Positions 1-5,914 of a stretch of DNA of 9,929 nt are shown here, piece after piece. A program made the position numbers and the translations under genes. The notes beneath the pieces are model-generated. The model worked only from the letters and a program-made list of their open reading frames with translations. It did not search any database and had not been told where the DNA came from. Positions within the stretch are counted from its first letter, which is position 1; each line of letters starts with the position of its first letter. This stretch comes from Candidatus Woesearchaeota archaeon. GTDB lineage: Archaea; Nanobdellota; Nanobdellia; Woesearchaeales; UBA10200. The DNA lies in the NCBI GenBank assembly GCA_016180275.1, contig JACPBN010000001.1, positions 1 to 9,929 of the forward strand, in the 5' to 3' direction.

Positions 1-84
1 CACAACATACAAAACTTTCCTATTATCACAGTTATTAAATAGGAGTAGAGGAGAAAAAACTCTTCGCTGATACATGAGAGTGTT

Positions 85-102
85 CGTCGGCAGTCGCCGT
101 CG
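85..102. repeat. GC-rich imperfect hairpin in the gene-free left end
   Basis: Arms CG-T-CGGC and GCCG-T-CG close over a four-base AGTC loop, with one T/T mismatch in the plus-strand form. It stands out because the surrounding 170 bases are strongly AT-rich. A TTTATAA box follows at 104-110, and on the minus strand a run of six T follows a weak CTCT/AGAG pairing at about 55-80. It could be a structural RNA element, a terminator or a protein-binding site. Nothing else in 1-172 is recognisable as a gene. Confidence 0.4.
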
Positions 103-140
103 CTTTATAAGAGATTATTACACTATAGCTAAACAAATAC

Positions 141-155
141 AATAAAAATAATTTA
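141..155 (+). promoter_or_regulatory. Probable TATA box of proB
   Basis: The AATAAAAATAATTTA stretch is centred about 26 bases upstream of the proB ATG at 173. No Shine-Dalgarno sequence precedes the ATG, which fits an archaeal leaderless transcript. A second TATA-like box, TTTATAA at 104-110, would give a leader of about 40 nt. Confidence 0.4.
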
Positions 156-172
156 ACCCTCTAACAATTACA

Positions 173-1249
173 ATGCGCAACTTACAAAACCCCAAAATAG
201 TTGTTGTAAAAATAGGCACATCTACCATAACTAAGGAAAACGGCAGCGCAGATTTAGATTTTCTTAGAAATATCACTAGGCAGATAGCAGAGCTAAAAGA
301 CAAAAACAAATGTAATGTTGTGATTGTGACATCTGGTGCAATTGGTTTGGGAGTAAAAGAGCTGGCATTAAAGCAAAAGCCAAGAGATATTGCATTAAGG
401 CAGGCAACTGCTTCCATCGGCCAGACAATCCTTATGCAGTCATGGAGAGATGCATTTGCGCAACAGAATATTAAAGTTGCTCAGCTATTATTAACTTACG
501 ATACTTTTACAGACAGGCAGTCTTATTTGAATCTAAAGAATGCATTAACTACTTTATTTGTTTTGAATGTTGTTCCAATTATTAATGAAAATGACTCTAT
601 CAGCATAGCAGAGATAGATGCAAGCTTTGGAGATAATGATCGCTTGTCTGCAATTGTTGCCAGCAAAATAGAGGCAGATCTTCTTATATTGTTATCCGGC
701 ATTTCAGGTTTATATGACAAAAACCCAAAAGAGCACAAAACTGCAAAAATAATCTCAGAAGTTAGGGGCATAACTGACCAAATATTGGCAGCTGCAGGCA
801 AGTCATCTGGCTTAGGCTCTGGGGGCATGAAAACAAAGCTCGATGCTGCTAAATTATGCAATAACGCAGGCACTGTTATGGTCATAGCAAACGGCAAAGA
901 AAAAAACATCTTGCCAAGAATATTAAACAACGAAGAGCTAGGCACAATATTCTACCCATCAAAAAAAATACCTAACAAAAAACGATGGATCATGTTTGCG
1001 ACTGCAGCAGGTAAATTAATTGTAGATGATTGCGTGGAAAATCTCCTCAACTCAGGAAAAAATCTTCTCCCTGCGGGCATTAACACTGTCATTGGCGATT
1101 TCAACAAGAATGATGTAGTTGATTTGGTGTATAAAGATAAGACATTTGCAAAAGCGATTGTTGATTATGACAGTTCAACTTTAAACAAAATCAAGAAGCA
1201 GTCTGGCCATAAGAACGCAGTCAAGAGGGAGAATCTGGTTATACTTTGA
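173..1249 (+). CDS. proB: Glutamate 5-kinase (AAK + PUA domains)
   Basis: This enzyme phosphorylates the gamma-carboxyl of L-glutamate with ATP, the committed step of proline synthesis, in the cytoplasm. The 358 residues match the usual length of about 360-370. The amino-acid kinase domain covers about 8-260. It contains VVKIGTSTIT at 11-20, SGAIGLG at 54-60, the glutamate-site stretch IINENDS at 136-142, FGDND at 152-156 and SGISGLYDKNP at 175-185, then GSGGMKTKLDAA at 215-226. A PUA domain follows at about 270-358, with the family-typical end GHKNAVKRENLVIL. The first ATG gives the expected N-terminus and no upstream alternative is better. The proA and proC partners are not in the window, so the full pathway cannot be judged here. 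The family call is secure; in vivo use for proline is inferred. Confidence 0.95.
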   Translation: MRNLQNPKIVVVKIGTSTITKENGSADLDFLRNITRQIAELKDKNKCNVVIVTSGAIGLGVKELALKQKPRDIALRQATASIGQTILMQSWRDAFAQQNIKVAQLLLTYDTFTDRQSYLNLKNALTTLFVLNVVPIINENDSISIAEIDASFGDNDRLSAIVASKIEADLLILLSGISGLYDKNPKEHKTAKIISEVRGITDQILAAAGKSSGLGSGGMKTKLDAAKLCNNAGTVMVIANGKEKNILPRILNNEELGTIFYPSKKIPNKKRWIMFATAAGKLIVDDCVENLLNSGKNLLPAGINTVIGDFNKNDVVDLVYKDKTFAKAIVDYDSSTLNKIKKQSGHKNAVKRENLVIL

Positions 1250-1277
1250 TTAATTATCCTCAAATTATGTCACAACA

Positions 1278-1285
1278 TTTAAAAA
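1278..1285 (+). promoter_or_regulatory. Probable TATA box of the glycosyltransferase gene
   Basis: TTTAAAAA lies about 26 bases upstream of the ATG at 1308 in the 58-base gap after proB. There is no Shine-Dalgarno sequence before that ATG, consistent with a separate leaderless transcript. Confidence 0.4.
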
Positions 1286-1307
1286 ATAACAGCATTCTGG
1301 TTATGTA

Positions 1308-2642
1308 ATGGCGGTAGTTAATCAAGCTGATGAAAGTGTAGAATCAATAGAAAGCCTTGTTCATGCTTTAGATAGCAGGCGCCCAAAAATTTTGCAAGTT
1401 TTGCATTCCAATCCTAATTCATCTCGTGGTGGCATAGAGGTTTACGTGAATCTTATCTCAAGAGAGCTTGCATCACTCTTGCCAAATGCGCATATCATGT
1501 GCCTATATCCTGAGTTAGATAATGATATTCATGGCGACAATCAAAGTAATCTGAGTTTTTTCCCTGTATATTTTGGTTCCGGGGAAAGAAGAAGGTTTAC
1601 TGAAGTAAATCCGTTTAATAATTTAAGATTTCTAAGGCAGTTTACGAAATTATTGCCTCAAATAGATATTGTCCATATCCAACACCCATTTTATATTCCT
1701 TCTATAATGTTGGCAGCAGCCTCTTCTATGGCACATAAGCCTCTTGTTATAACTTCCCAATTTGGAGAAGGCCTGCTTGCTTCTAGGTCACTAAGAAATC
1801 GTGTAGGATATCTAGTCTTTAGGGGTGCTTATTCTATGATGGATCCAATGCATTTGGTTGTATCGCGAGATGGTGCAAATGTTGTCCAATCACAGGCTAT
1901 ATATATTTCATCTTGCATCTCTTCAGAGTTTGATAAAGCCTCAGATACTGAATTTGATGAAGGAATATTAACAGATTTAGAGAGATTAATTGGCAGTAAA
2001 AGGCCGATTCTTCATGTTGCATCTATCTATCAAAGGAAAAATCAGCTGGCAACATTAGAAGCATTTAACTCTCTTATAAAATCAGGCAGAGAAGATTTAC
2101 ATTGTGTATTTGTTTATGGATTTGCAAATCTTACCTATAAAAATAAGTTAGATGCATATATTAGGCAGGAAGGGTTAGGGAGATATGTGTCATTTTATGG
2201 TCCAATACCGCATGACAAGATTAAAGCAGCATATAAATTAACCTCCGATAAGAAAGGAATTTTTATATTGCCCAGTGAATTTGAAGGTAAGCCATTAACA
2301 ATAATGGAAGCAATGGGCTTTGGCATACCTATTGTCACAGTTAATCAGGACGGAATGAAAGATATGGTTTCTGACAGTCGAAATGGATTCTTAGTTGACA
2401 CTCCTTATAATACTCAGGCATTAGCTTATAATGTCAGTGCTCTTTTGGATGATCCATTGCTGTATCAAAGAATATCTGATGGTGCTTATCATGAATCAAG
2501 AAATTATTCTTTACATTCGCACATAATAAAGCTAATGGTAGTATATTCATCACTACTTGGCTTGAGAATTCCTAAATCAAGCTCAGGTCTTCCTTTTTTT
2601 GATGGTGTTTTAACACCAGATGATCATTTGATGCCACGCTAA
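1308..2642 (+). CDS. GT4-type glycosyltransferase (GT-B fold)
   Basis: This looks like a retaining GT-B glycosyltransferase of the GT4 group, which transfers a sugar from a nucleotide-sugar donor to a glycan, lipid or protein acceptor. The N-terminal Rossmann half starts at about residue 26 with KILQVLHS, followed by the glycine-rich SSRGGIEVYV at 38-47 and DIVHIQHP at 120-127. The donor-binding half starts near RPILHVASIYQRKN (232-245) and holds the E-x7-E motif as E326 and E334 in EFEGKPLTIMEAMGFGIPIV. The length of 444 residues is normal. No signal peptide or membrane segment is visible, so the protein is probably cytoplasmic or peripheral at the membrane. The first 25 residues are acidic and not part of the fold. 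The donor sugar and acceptor cannot be deduced, and neither neighbour is a glycan gene. Confidence 0.85.
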   Translation: MAVVNQADESVESIESLVHALDSRRPKILQVLHSNPNSSRGGIEVYVNLISRELASLLPNAHIMCLYPELDNDIHGDNQSNLSFFPVYFGSGERRRFTEVNPFNNLRFLRQFTKLLPQIDIVHIQHPFYIPSIMLAAASSMAHKPLVITSQFGEGLLASRSLRNRVGYLVFRGAYSMMDPMHLVVSRDGANVVQSQAIYISSCISSEFDKASDTEFDEGILTDLERLIGSKRPILHVASIYQRKNQLATLEAFNSLIKSGREDLHCVFVYGFANLTYKNKLDAYIRQEGLGRYVSFYGPIPHDKIKAAYKLTSDKKGIFILPSEFEGKPLTIMEAMGFGIPIVTVNQDGMKDMVSDSRNGFLVDTPYNTQALAYNVSALLDDPLLYQRISDGAYHESRNYSLHSHIIKLMVVYSSLLGLRIPKSSSGLPFFDGVLTPDDHLMPR

Positions 2643-2715
2643 TCAGTATGTATATAGGAATAGCGAATTCATCAGCATCAACCCTACTAATGCATTATCC
2701 AAACAATCTCTTACT

Positions 2716-3513
2716 TTACTCAAACAGCCTCTTATAATTCAGAAAGATATTATTAGCGCATTCTTCGAGAGTAAAACTTTTCAGCGCAGCGATTGTCTTG
2801 ATGCTCTGCGCAATAAATGCTGGCTCATTTCTCTCTCCTTTTACAGGCCCAAGATAAGGTGCATCTGTTTCTGTAAGCAGTTGGTTTATTTCAACTCTCT
2901 TTACTATTTCCTTAAAATGCATGTTATAGACAACGCTTGTTGGGATGGAAAAATGAAAGCCAAGATCAGCAGCTCTTTTAACTAATTTCATATTGCCGGA
3001 AAAGCAGTGCATATCTACTTTCTTGCATCTGCTGCTTTCAAGCATATCAATCACTTCTTTCTCTGCATCCCTTGAATGCACAATCAATGGCTTTTTAATC
3101 TTCTCAGCCAGCTCAATTATCTTCTGGAAAGTTCTCTTCTGCGAATCAAGCTTTCCTTTTACATGAAAATCATCCAAGCCAACCTCTCCTAATGCAATAA
3201 TATGGTCTTTTTGCTTGCCGATAAACTCCAGCTCCTCATCAACATCAAACTTATTTCCGCGAAGAGGATACTCTCCTTCCTCAATCTCCTTATTTAATGC
3301 ATCGATCGGATAAATTCCAAGCGCAACTTTGACAATATCAAACTTCTTAGCCATCTCTAAACTAATGCGATTTGTCTCTGGATTGACACCATTCTGAATA
3401 ATGACTTTCACGCCTGCTTTTTTTGCTCGAGAAATAACCGCATCCAGCTCATTCCCAAACATAGCATGGTCCAGGTGCGCATGGACATCTACTAGCATTA
3501 GATTTTCTGACAT
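2716..3513 (-). CDS. TatD-family metal-dependent hydrolase (putative DNase)
   Basis: A TIM-barrel metallohydrolase of the TatD family, whose characterised members are Mg-dependent 3'-5' deoxyribonucleases. The 265 residues match the family length. The metal ligands can be read in order: H11 and H13 in DVHAHLDH, E110 in GEVGLD, H146 in VHSRD, H169 in MHCFSG, and D217 in TETDAPYLGP. One family signature differs: the G-x-H-P segment of bacterial TatD reads GIYP here (residues 67-70), with Tyr for His. The start at MSENLMLVDVHAH is supported by a TATA box about 27 bases upstream (leaderless). MLVDVHAH at residue 6 is the alternative. The gene converges on the glycosyltransferase and diverges from the peptidase operon. 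The physiological substrate is unknown. Confidence 0.93.
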   Translation of the reverse strand: MSENLMLVDVHAHLDHAMFGNELDAVISRAKKAGVKVIIQNGVNPETNRISLEMAKKFDIVKVALGIYPIDALNKEIEEGEYPLRGNKFDVDEELEFIGKQKDHIIALGEVGLDDFHVKGKLDSQKRTFQKIIELAEKIKKPLIVHSRDAEKEVIDMLESSRCKKVDMHCFSGNMKLVKRAADLGFHFSIPTSVVYNMHFKEIVKRVEINQLLTETDAPYLGPVKGERNEPAFIAQSIKTIAALKSFTLEECANNIFLNYKRLFE

Positions 3514-3534
3514 AGTTCAGTAGTTTAAACACTA

Positions 3535-3545
3535 GCATATAAATT
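3535..3545 (-). promoter_or_regulatory. TATA box of the TatD-family gene
   Basis: On the minus strand this reads AATTTATATGC, centred about 27 bases before the ATG at 3513, the usual archaeal spacing for a leaderless or nearly leaderless transcript. Confidence 0.55.
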
Positions 3546-3589
3546 ATTTTCTATGAAATATGTTGAAATTTACCGAAAAAAATAAATAG

Positions 3590-3597
3590 TTATATAA
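3590..3597 (+). promoter_or_regulatory. TATA box of the small-protein/peptidase operon
   Basis: TTATATAA, preceded by an A-rich stretch that could act as a BRE, is centred about 29 bases before the ATG at 3623. No Shine-Dalgarno sequence is seen, so the first cistron is probably leaderless. Together with the TatD promoter it makes the 3514-3622 gap a divergent promoter region. Confidence 0.6.
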
Positions 3598-3622
3598 ACA
3601 TTTATCAGTTAAATTCCCTAAA

Positions 3623-3802
3623 ATGGCGAAAGAGAAATTTTTGAAAGCATATGCAAACCTTCCTGAGCCTGAGCGATACCAGGTTATTGCTGTTATTGAC
3701 GGAAAGACTTATTCATGGAATGCAGCATTTATTGAAATCACAAATGAGACTAAATTGGGAAAATCAATTTTAAGTAAGATCGAGGAATTGGGGATATTAT
3801 GA
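3623..3802 (+). CDS. Small protein A of the CHAT-like peptidase cassette (59 aa)
   Basis: I do not recognise a named family. The 59-residue product starts MAKEKFLKAYANLPEPERY and ends SKIEELGIL. It reads as an N-terminal helix (about 3-13), a beta hairpin around VIAVIDGKTYSW (21-32), then two helices joined by a Leu-Gly-Lys turn (45-47). Its stop overlaps the next start by four bases (ATGA), so translation is probably coupled. It aligns without gaps over the core with the 70-aa product of the next gene: D/N-G, S four residues later, I at position 39, and G-K nineteen residues after the first G, with a shared L-x-P-E-like stretch just before. A strong TATA box at leaderless spacing, an intact frame and the overlap make it a real gene. 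It may be a partner, substrate or inhibitor of the peptidase at 4019. Confidence 0.8.
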   Translation: MAKEKFLKAYANLPEPERYQVIAVIDGKTYSWNAAFIEITNETKLGKSILSKIEELGIL

Positions 3803-4011
3803 AAAAGGACCAGCTGATAGAAGATGAGAAAAAAAAGCTTGTTTTAGCTAGATTTAATACGCTAAACCCAGAATCTAAGATAATGCTTGGCAATGGAGAA
3901 GAGATTTCTGTAAAGGAATTGATAACTCATATCAAGGAAGGCGATGATTTTGGAAAGAAAGTAATCGACATACAGATTAAGATGCTAAAAGTTCTTGCAG
4001 GCGGTGTATGA
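3799..4011 (+). CDS. Small protein B of the CHAT-like peptidase cassette (70 aa)
   Basis: Unknown function. The 70 residues open with a charged helix (DQLIEDEKKKLVLARF), then LNPES, a beta hairpin around KIMLGNGEEISV (27-38), helix VKELITHIKEG, and a helix starting FGKKVID that ends in KMLKVLAGG. It is a diverged paralogue of the 59-aa protein encoded just upstream: N32-G33, S37, I45 and G52-K53 fall at the same spacing as D26-G27, S31, I39 and G46-K47 there. Its start overlaps the preceding stop (ATGA), and the peptidase ATG lies only seven bases after its own stop. This tight packing suggests all three are made together. No membrane segment or signal peptide is visible. Confidence 0.82.
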   Translation: MKKDQLIEDEKKKLVLARFNTLNPESKIMLGNGEEISVKELITHIKEGDDFGKKVIDIQIKMLKVLAGGV

Positions 4012-4018
4012 TCTTAAA

Positions 4019-4672
4019 ATGGTCAAAGTATTTCTGGCAACAAGGCCAAAACATGATGTGATTACTTCATATCTGTATGCTTTTTCTGAAGAGATCATAA
4101 AAGCTGTTAAGGGAATGGATAATATTCATTTAGCTAACCTTGAAGGAGAAAGTGCAACCAGATTTAATCTTGAGCAGTCTCTGGTTAAAGATAAGCCAAA
4201 ACTTATTTTTTTGAATGGTCATGGGGATAAAAAGAGGGTAGCTGGCCATAAGGATGAGGTTATTCTTGATGAAAATAATATCCATCTCTCAAAGGATAAG
4301 ATAGTTTATGCGATTGCCTGCGATTCACTTGAAGAATTAGGGGAGATTGCAGTTGAAAAAGGCGCTAAAGCATACATCGGCTATAGGGCAAAATTCATGC
4401 TTGTAGTTGATCCTTCAAGGACAACCTCTCCAAACAAGGACAATAATGCCCTGCCTTTCAAGAAAGCATGCACTACTCTTATTAATTCTCTTATCTTTGG
4501 AGAAAAGGTCAATGCAGCAGTGGAAAGGACAAAATCAGAATACAGGCAGCTGATAAGGTCCCTTGGCACAAGTGAAGATGATCCTTACGGAGATGTGCCT
4601 TTGGTAAGGTTTGCACTGGCTTGGAACCTTGAATTTCTAGGTGTTTGCGGAGATGGCGAAGAGAGTTTTTAG
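4019..4672 (+). CDS. CHAT/caspase-like (clan CD) cysteine peptidase, stand-alone
   Basis: Predicted cysteine peptidase of the caspase/gingipain/separase/CHAT fold, 217 residues. The dyad is visible at the ends of two consecutive core strands: KLIFLNGHGD (61-70) with H68, and KIVYAIACDS (94-103) with C101. GAKAYIGYRAKF (115-126) continues the core as in CHAT domains. The protein is essentially one catalytic domain with no TPR, NACHT, WD40 or membrane part, unlike most large CHAT proteins. I chose the ATG at 4019, eight bases past the stop of the 70-aa gene, because a near-consensus GGCGGTG lies at 4000-4006. Longer readings from TTG 3995 or GTG 4004 would add five to eight residues and overlap the upstream gene. 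It probably acts with the two small proteins encoded upstream. Substrate and trigger are unknown. The fold call rests on motifs and strand order, not on a search. Confidence 0.72.
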   Translation: MVKVFLATRPKHDVITSYLYAFSEEIIKAVKGMDNIHLANLEGESATRFNLEQSLVKDKPKLIFLNGHGDKKRVAGHKDEVILDENNIHLSKDKIVYAIACDSLEELGEIAVEKGAKAYIGYRAKFMLVVDPSRTTSPNKDNNALPFKKACTTLINSLIFGEKVNAAVERTKSEYRQLIRSLGTSEDDPYGDVPLVRFALAWNLEFLGVCGDGEESF

Positions 4673-4679
4673 GAAAGAG

Positions 4680-4770
4680 CTATAGTTTTAGTTCATTTAA
4701 AATTTCTCTTCCCTTTTTTGTCAATTCATAGTATTTGTAGTAGTGGTCTTCTGGATTTCTGCAGATGACT
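4680..4770 (-). pseudogene. 3' remnant of a winged-helix transcription regulator
   Basis: Read on the minus strand, this stretch ends in a clear wing and last helix of a winged-helix regulator of the MarR/PadR/ArsR type: about CRNPEDHYYKYYELTKKG, then REILNELKL and a stop at 4680-4682. The DNA-recognition part that should precede it is missing: upstream of about 4770 the frame runs into sequence that belongs to the type III restriction remnant on the other strand. The right edge is therefore approximate. It lies only seven bases from the end of the peptidase gene, in convergent orientation. It was probably once a repressor of about 90-120 residues, and whether it ever regulated its neighbours cannot be told. 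Confidence 0.62.
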
Positions 4771-5482
4771 ACATAAAGCAAAAGCTTTTCGGAACAGACT
4801 TTGATCCTTTAGCAAACAATAACTGGAAAATCCTTATCTTAACACAAGAAAAGATTATATCCTACATAGTAAAAAATATTAGTCAAGTAATTTATGACTT
4901 GCAGAATAAATTAGAAGTAATTGATGCTAAAATAGTCAAAAAGTACTTCTCAGAAATAAAAGAGATTAAGATAAGAGAAACTTATGCAATTGATGTTGCT
5001 AAAACCATTTATCCAAAAATAGCCTTCCCCTCAAATAAAGGGGATTTGAAAAAGCATTTATGGAATTTATCGATGGCGATTCCAAAGTTAATGCTTTTGT
5101 AAAAATAAATGAACACATACACGGATTTGCTAATGTAATGTATATAAGAGAAGATGGTCTTTTAGCTCCTTACTTCCCAGATTTTATGGTTAAAATAGGC
5201 AGTAACCTATTTTTAGTTGAAACAAAGGCAGAAAGAGATATGAATAACATTAATGTAAAACAAAAAAGACTTGCGACAATAGACTGGATTGAAAAAGTAA
5301 ATGAACTAAAACAAGAAGATAAAATGAATTGCACTTGGAATTATGTTCTGCTTGGAGAAAGCACTTTTTATGGAATGAGTGAAAAAGGAGCAACTACTCA
5401 GGAAATTTTAGAATATGCAAGATTAACCAAAGCAAAAATTAAAGGTACTTTAGGAGATTATACAGGAATTAGAGAATATTAA
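4765..5482 (+). pseudogene. Type III restriction endonuclease (Res), 5'-truncated and frameshifted
   Basis: Remnant of the C-terminal part of a type III restriction subunit: the nuclease domain and its lead-in, about 235 codons out of the 900 or more of intact Res proteins. The lead-in runs KQKLFGTDFDPLANNNWKIL to about 5040 in one frame. The rest, from GFEKAFMEFIDGDSKVNAF onward, is one frame lower. The PD-(D/E)xK nuclease motif is intact: FPDF with D at 5180-5182, and VETK with E at 5219-5221 and K at 5225-5227. The break maps to the GGGG run at 5040-5043, where one extra G would restore the reading. The helicase part and any mod methylase gene are absent, and the left end abuts a winged-helix remnant. 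A short ORF could start at GTG 4743 or at ATG 5060, but neither would give a functional enzyme. A sequencing error could explain the frameshift, but not the truncation. Confidence 0.75.
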
Positions 5483-5547
5483 TCTAAAAACATTAAACTA
5501 AAATAAAAAAACAAAAAAAGCATTCACTTCTTAATTCAAGCGCTTAT

Positions 5548-5865
5548 TTATCCGAACAATGCTCCTAAACCAGCTGCAGCAGCTTCATCACTCTTCTTCT
5601 CTTCCTCAGGAGATTTCTCTTCTGCTTTTGCTTCTGCCTTGGCATGTCCAGCTGCGGCTGCCACTGGTGCAGCAGCGACTACTTGTGCCTGTGATGCTTT
5701 CTCTATTGCCTGTTCTATGTTAACGCCTTGCAGTGCAGCGATCAATGCCTTGACTCTTGCATCATCAGCTTTGACGCCTGCTGCTTCAAGTACTTTTTTA
5801 ACATTAGCTTCATTTACTTCCTTTCCTGCTTTGTGCAGTAACATTGCTCCGTATATATATTCCAT
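5548..5865 (-). CDS. rpl12: Ribosomal protein L12 (archaeal P1), stalk protein
   Basis: Stalk protein of the large ribosomal subunit. Dimers bind the C-terminal spine of L10/P0 and recruit translation GTPases. The 105 residues show the archaeal P1 layout: N-terminal helical dimerisation domain (about 1-60, starting MEYIYGAMLLHKAGKEV), a flexible hinge rich in Ala, Lys and Glu (about 68-97), and the terminal AAAAGLGALFG tail that contacts the factors. The start is fixed by a strong AGGAGGGAT at 5871-5879, eight bases from the ATG measured from GGAGG. It is the last gene of the L1 operon and may also have its own promoter in the 46-base gap upstream, which would fit the higher stoichiometry of L12 over L10. 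Confidence 0.96.
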   Translation of the reverse strand: MEYIYGAMLLHKAGKEVNEANVKKVLEAAGVKADDARVKALIAALQGVNIEQAIEKASQAQVVAAAPVAAAAGHAKAEAKAEEKSPEEEKKSDEAAAAGLGALFG

Positions 5866-5870
5866 GGTTA

Positions 5871-5879
5871 ATCCCTCCT
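5871..5879 (-). promoter_or_regulatory. Shine-Dalgarno site of L12
   Basis: On the minus strand AGGAGGGAT precedes the ATG with eight bases between GGAGG and the start codon. It is a near-perfect match to the 16S rRNA 3' end, in contrast to the coiled-coil and L10 genes of the same operon, which have none. Confidence 0.75.
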
Positions 5880-5896
5880 AAACAAAATTTTTGTTA

Positions 5897-5914
5897 GCAT
5901 TTATTTAAATATTA
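5897..5914 (-). promoter_or_regulatory. Possible internal promoter (TATA) for L12
   Basis: The minus-strand sequence TAATATTTAAATAA between the coiled-coil ORF and L12 lies where a TATA box would start transcription near 5880, just before the L12 Shine-Dalgarno site. A small palindrome (AACAAAA, one base, TTTTGTT at 5881-5895) sits between. The AT-rich composition makes chance matches likely. Confidence 0.35.

Noticed and set aside
1..75. A minus-strand reading frame from ATG at 75 running out of the window (MYQRRVFSPLLLF...), with a TATA-like box 30 bases upstream
   Set aside because: Only 25 codons are visible, the composition is not convincing, and the frame includes a T-rich run that could be a terminator. 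Not supportable as a gene.
2643..2715. Possible terminator between the converging glycosyltransferase and TatD genes
   Set aside because: Only a short TAATGCATTA palindrome is present, without a T run or a GC-rich stem.
3995..4018. Longer peptidase start at TTG 3995 or GTG 4004
   Set aside because: They overlap the upstream gene and lack a ribosome binding site, whereas ATG 4019 has GGCGGTG at suitable distance and begins right at the first core strand.
5060..5482. An independent gene from ATG 5060
   Set aside because: Homology-like coding clearly continues upstream of this ATG in the same frame (GFEKAF) and further back in another frame, so the ATG is an internal methionine of a type III Res remnant. 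Kept as pseudogene.
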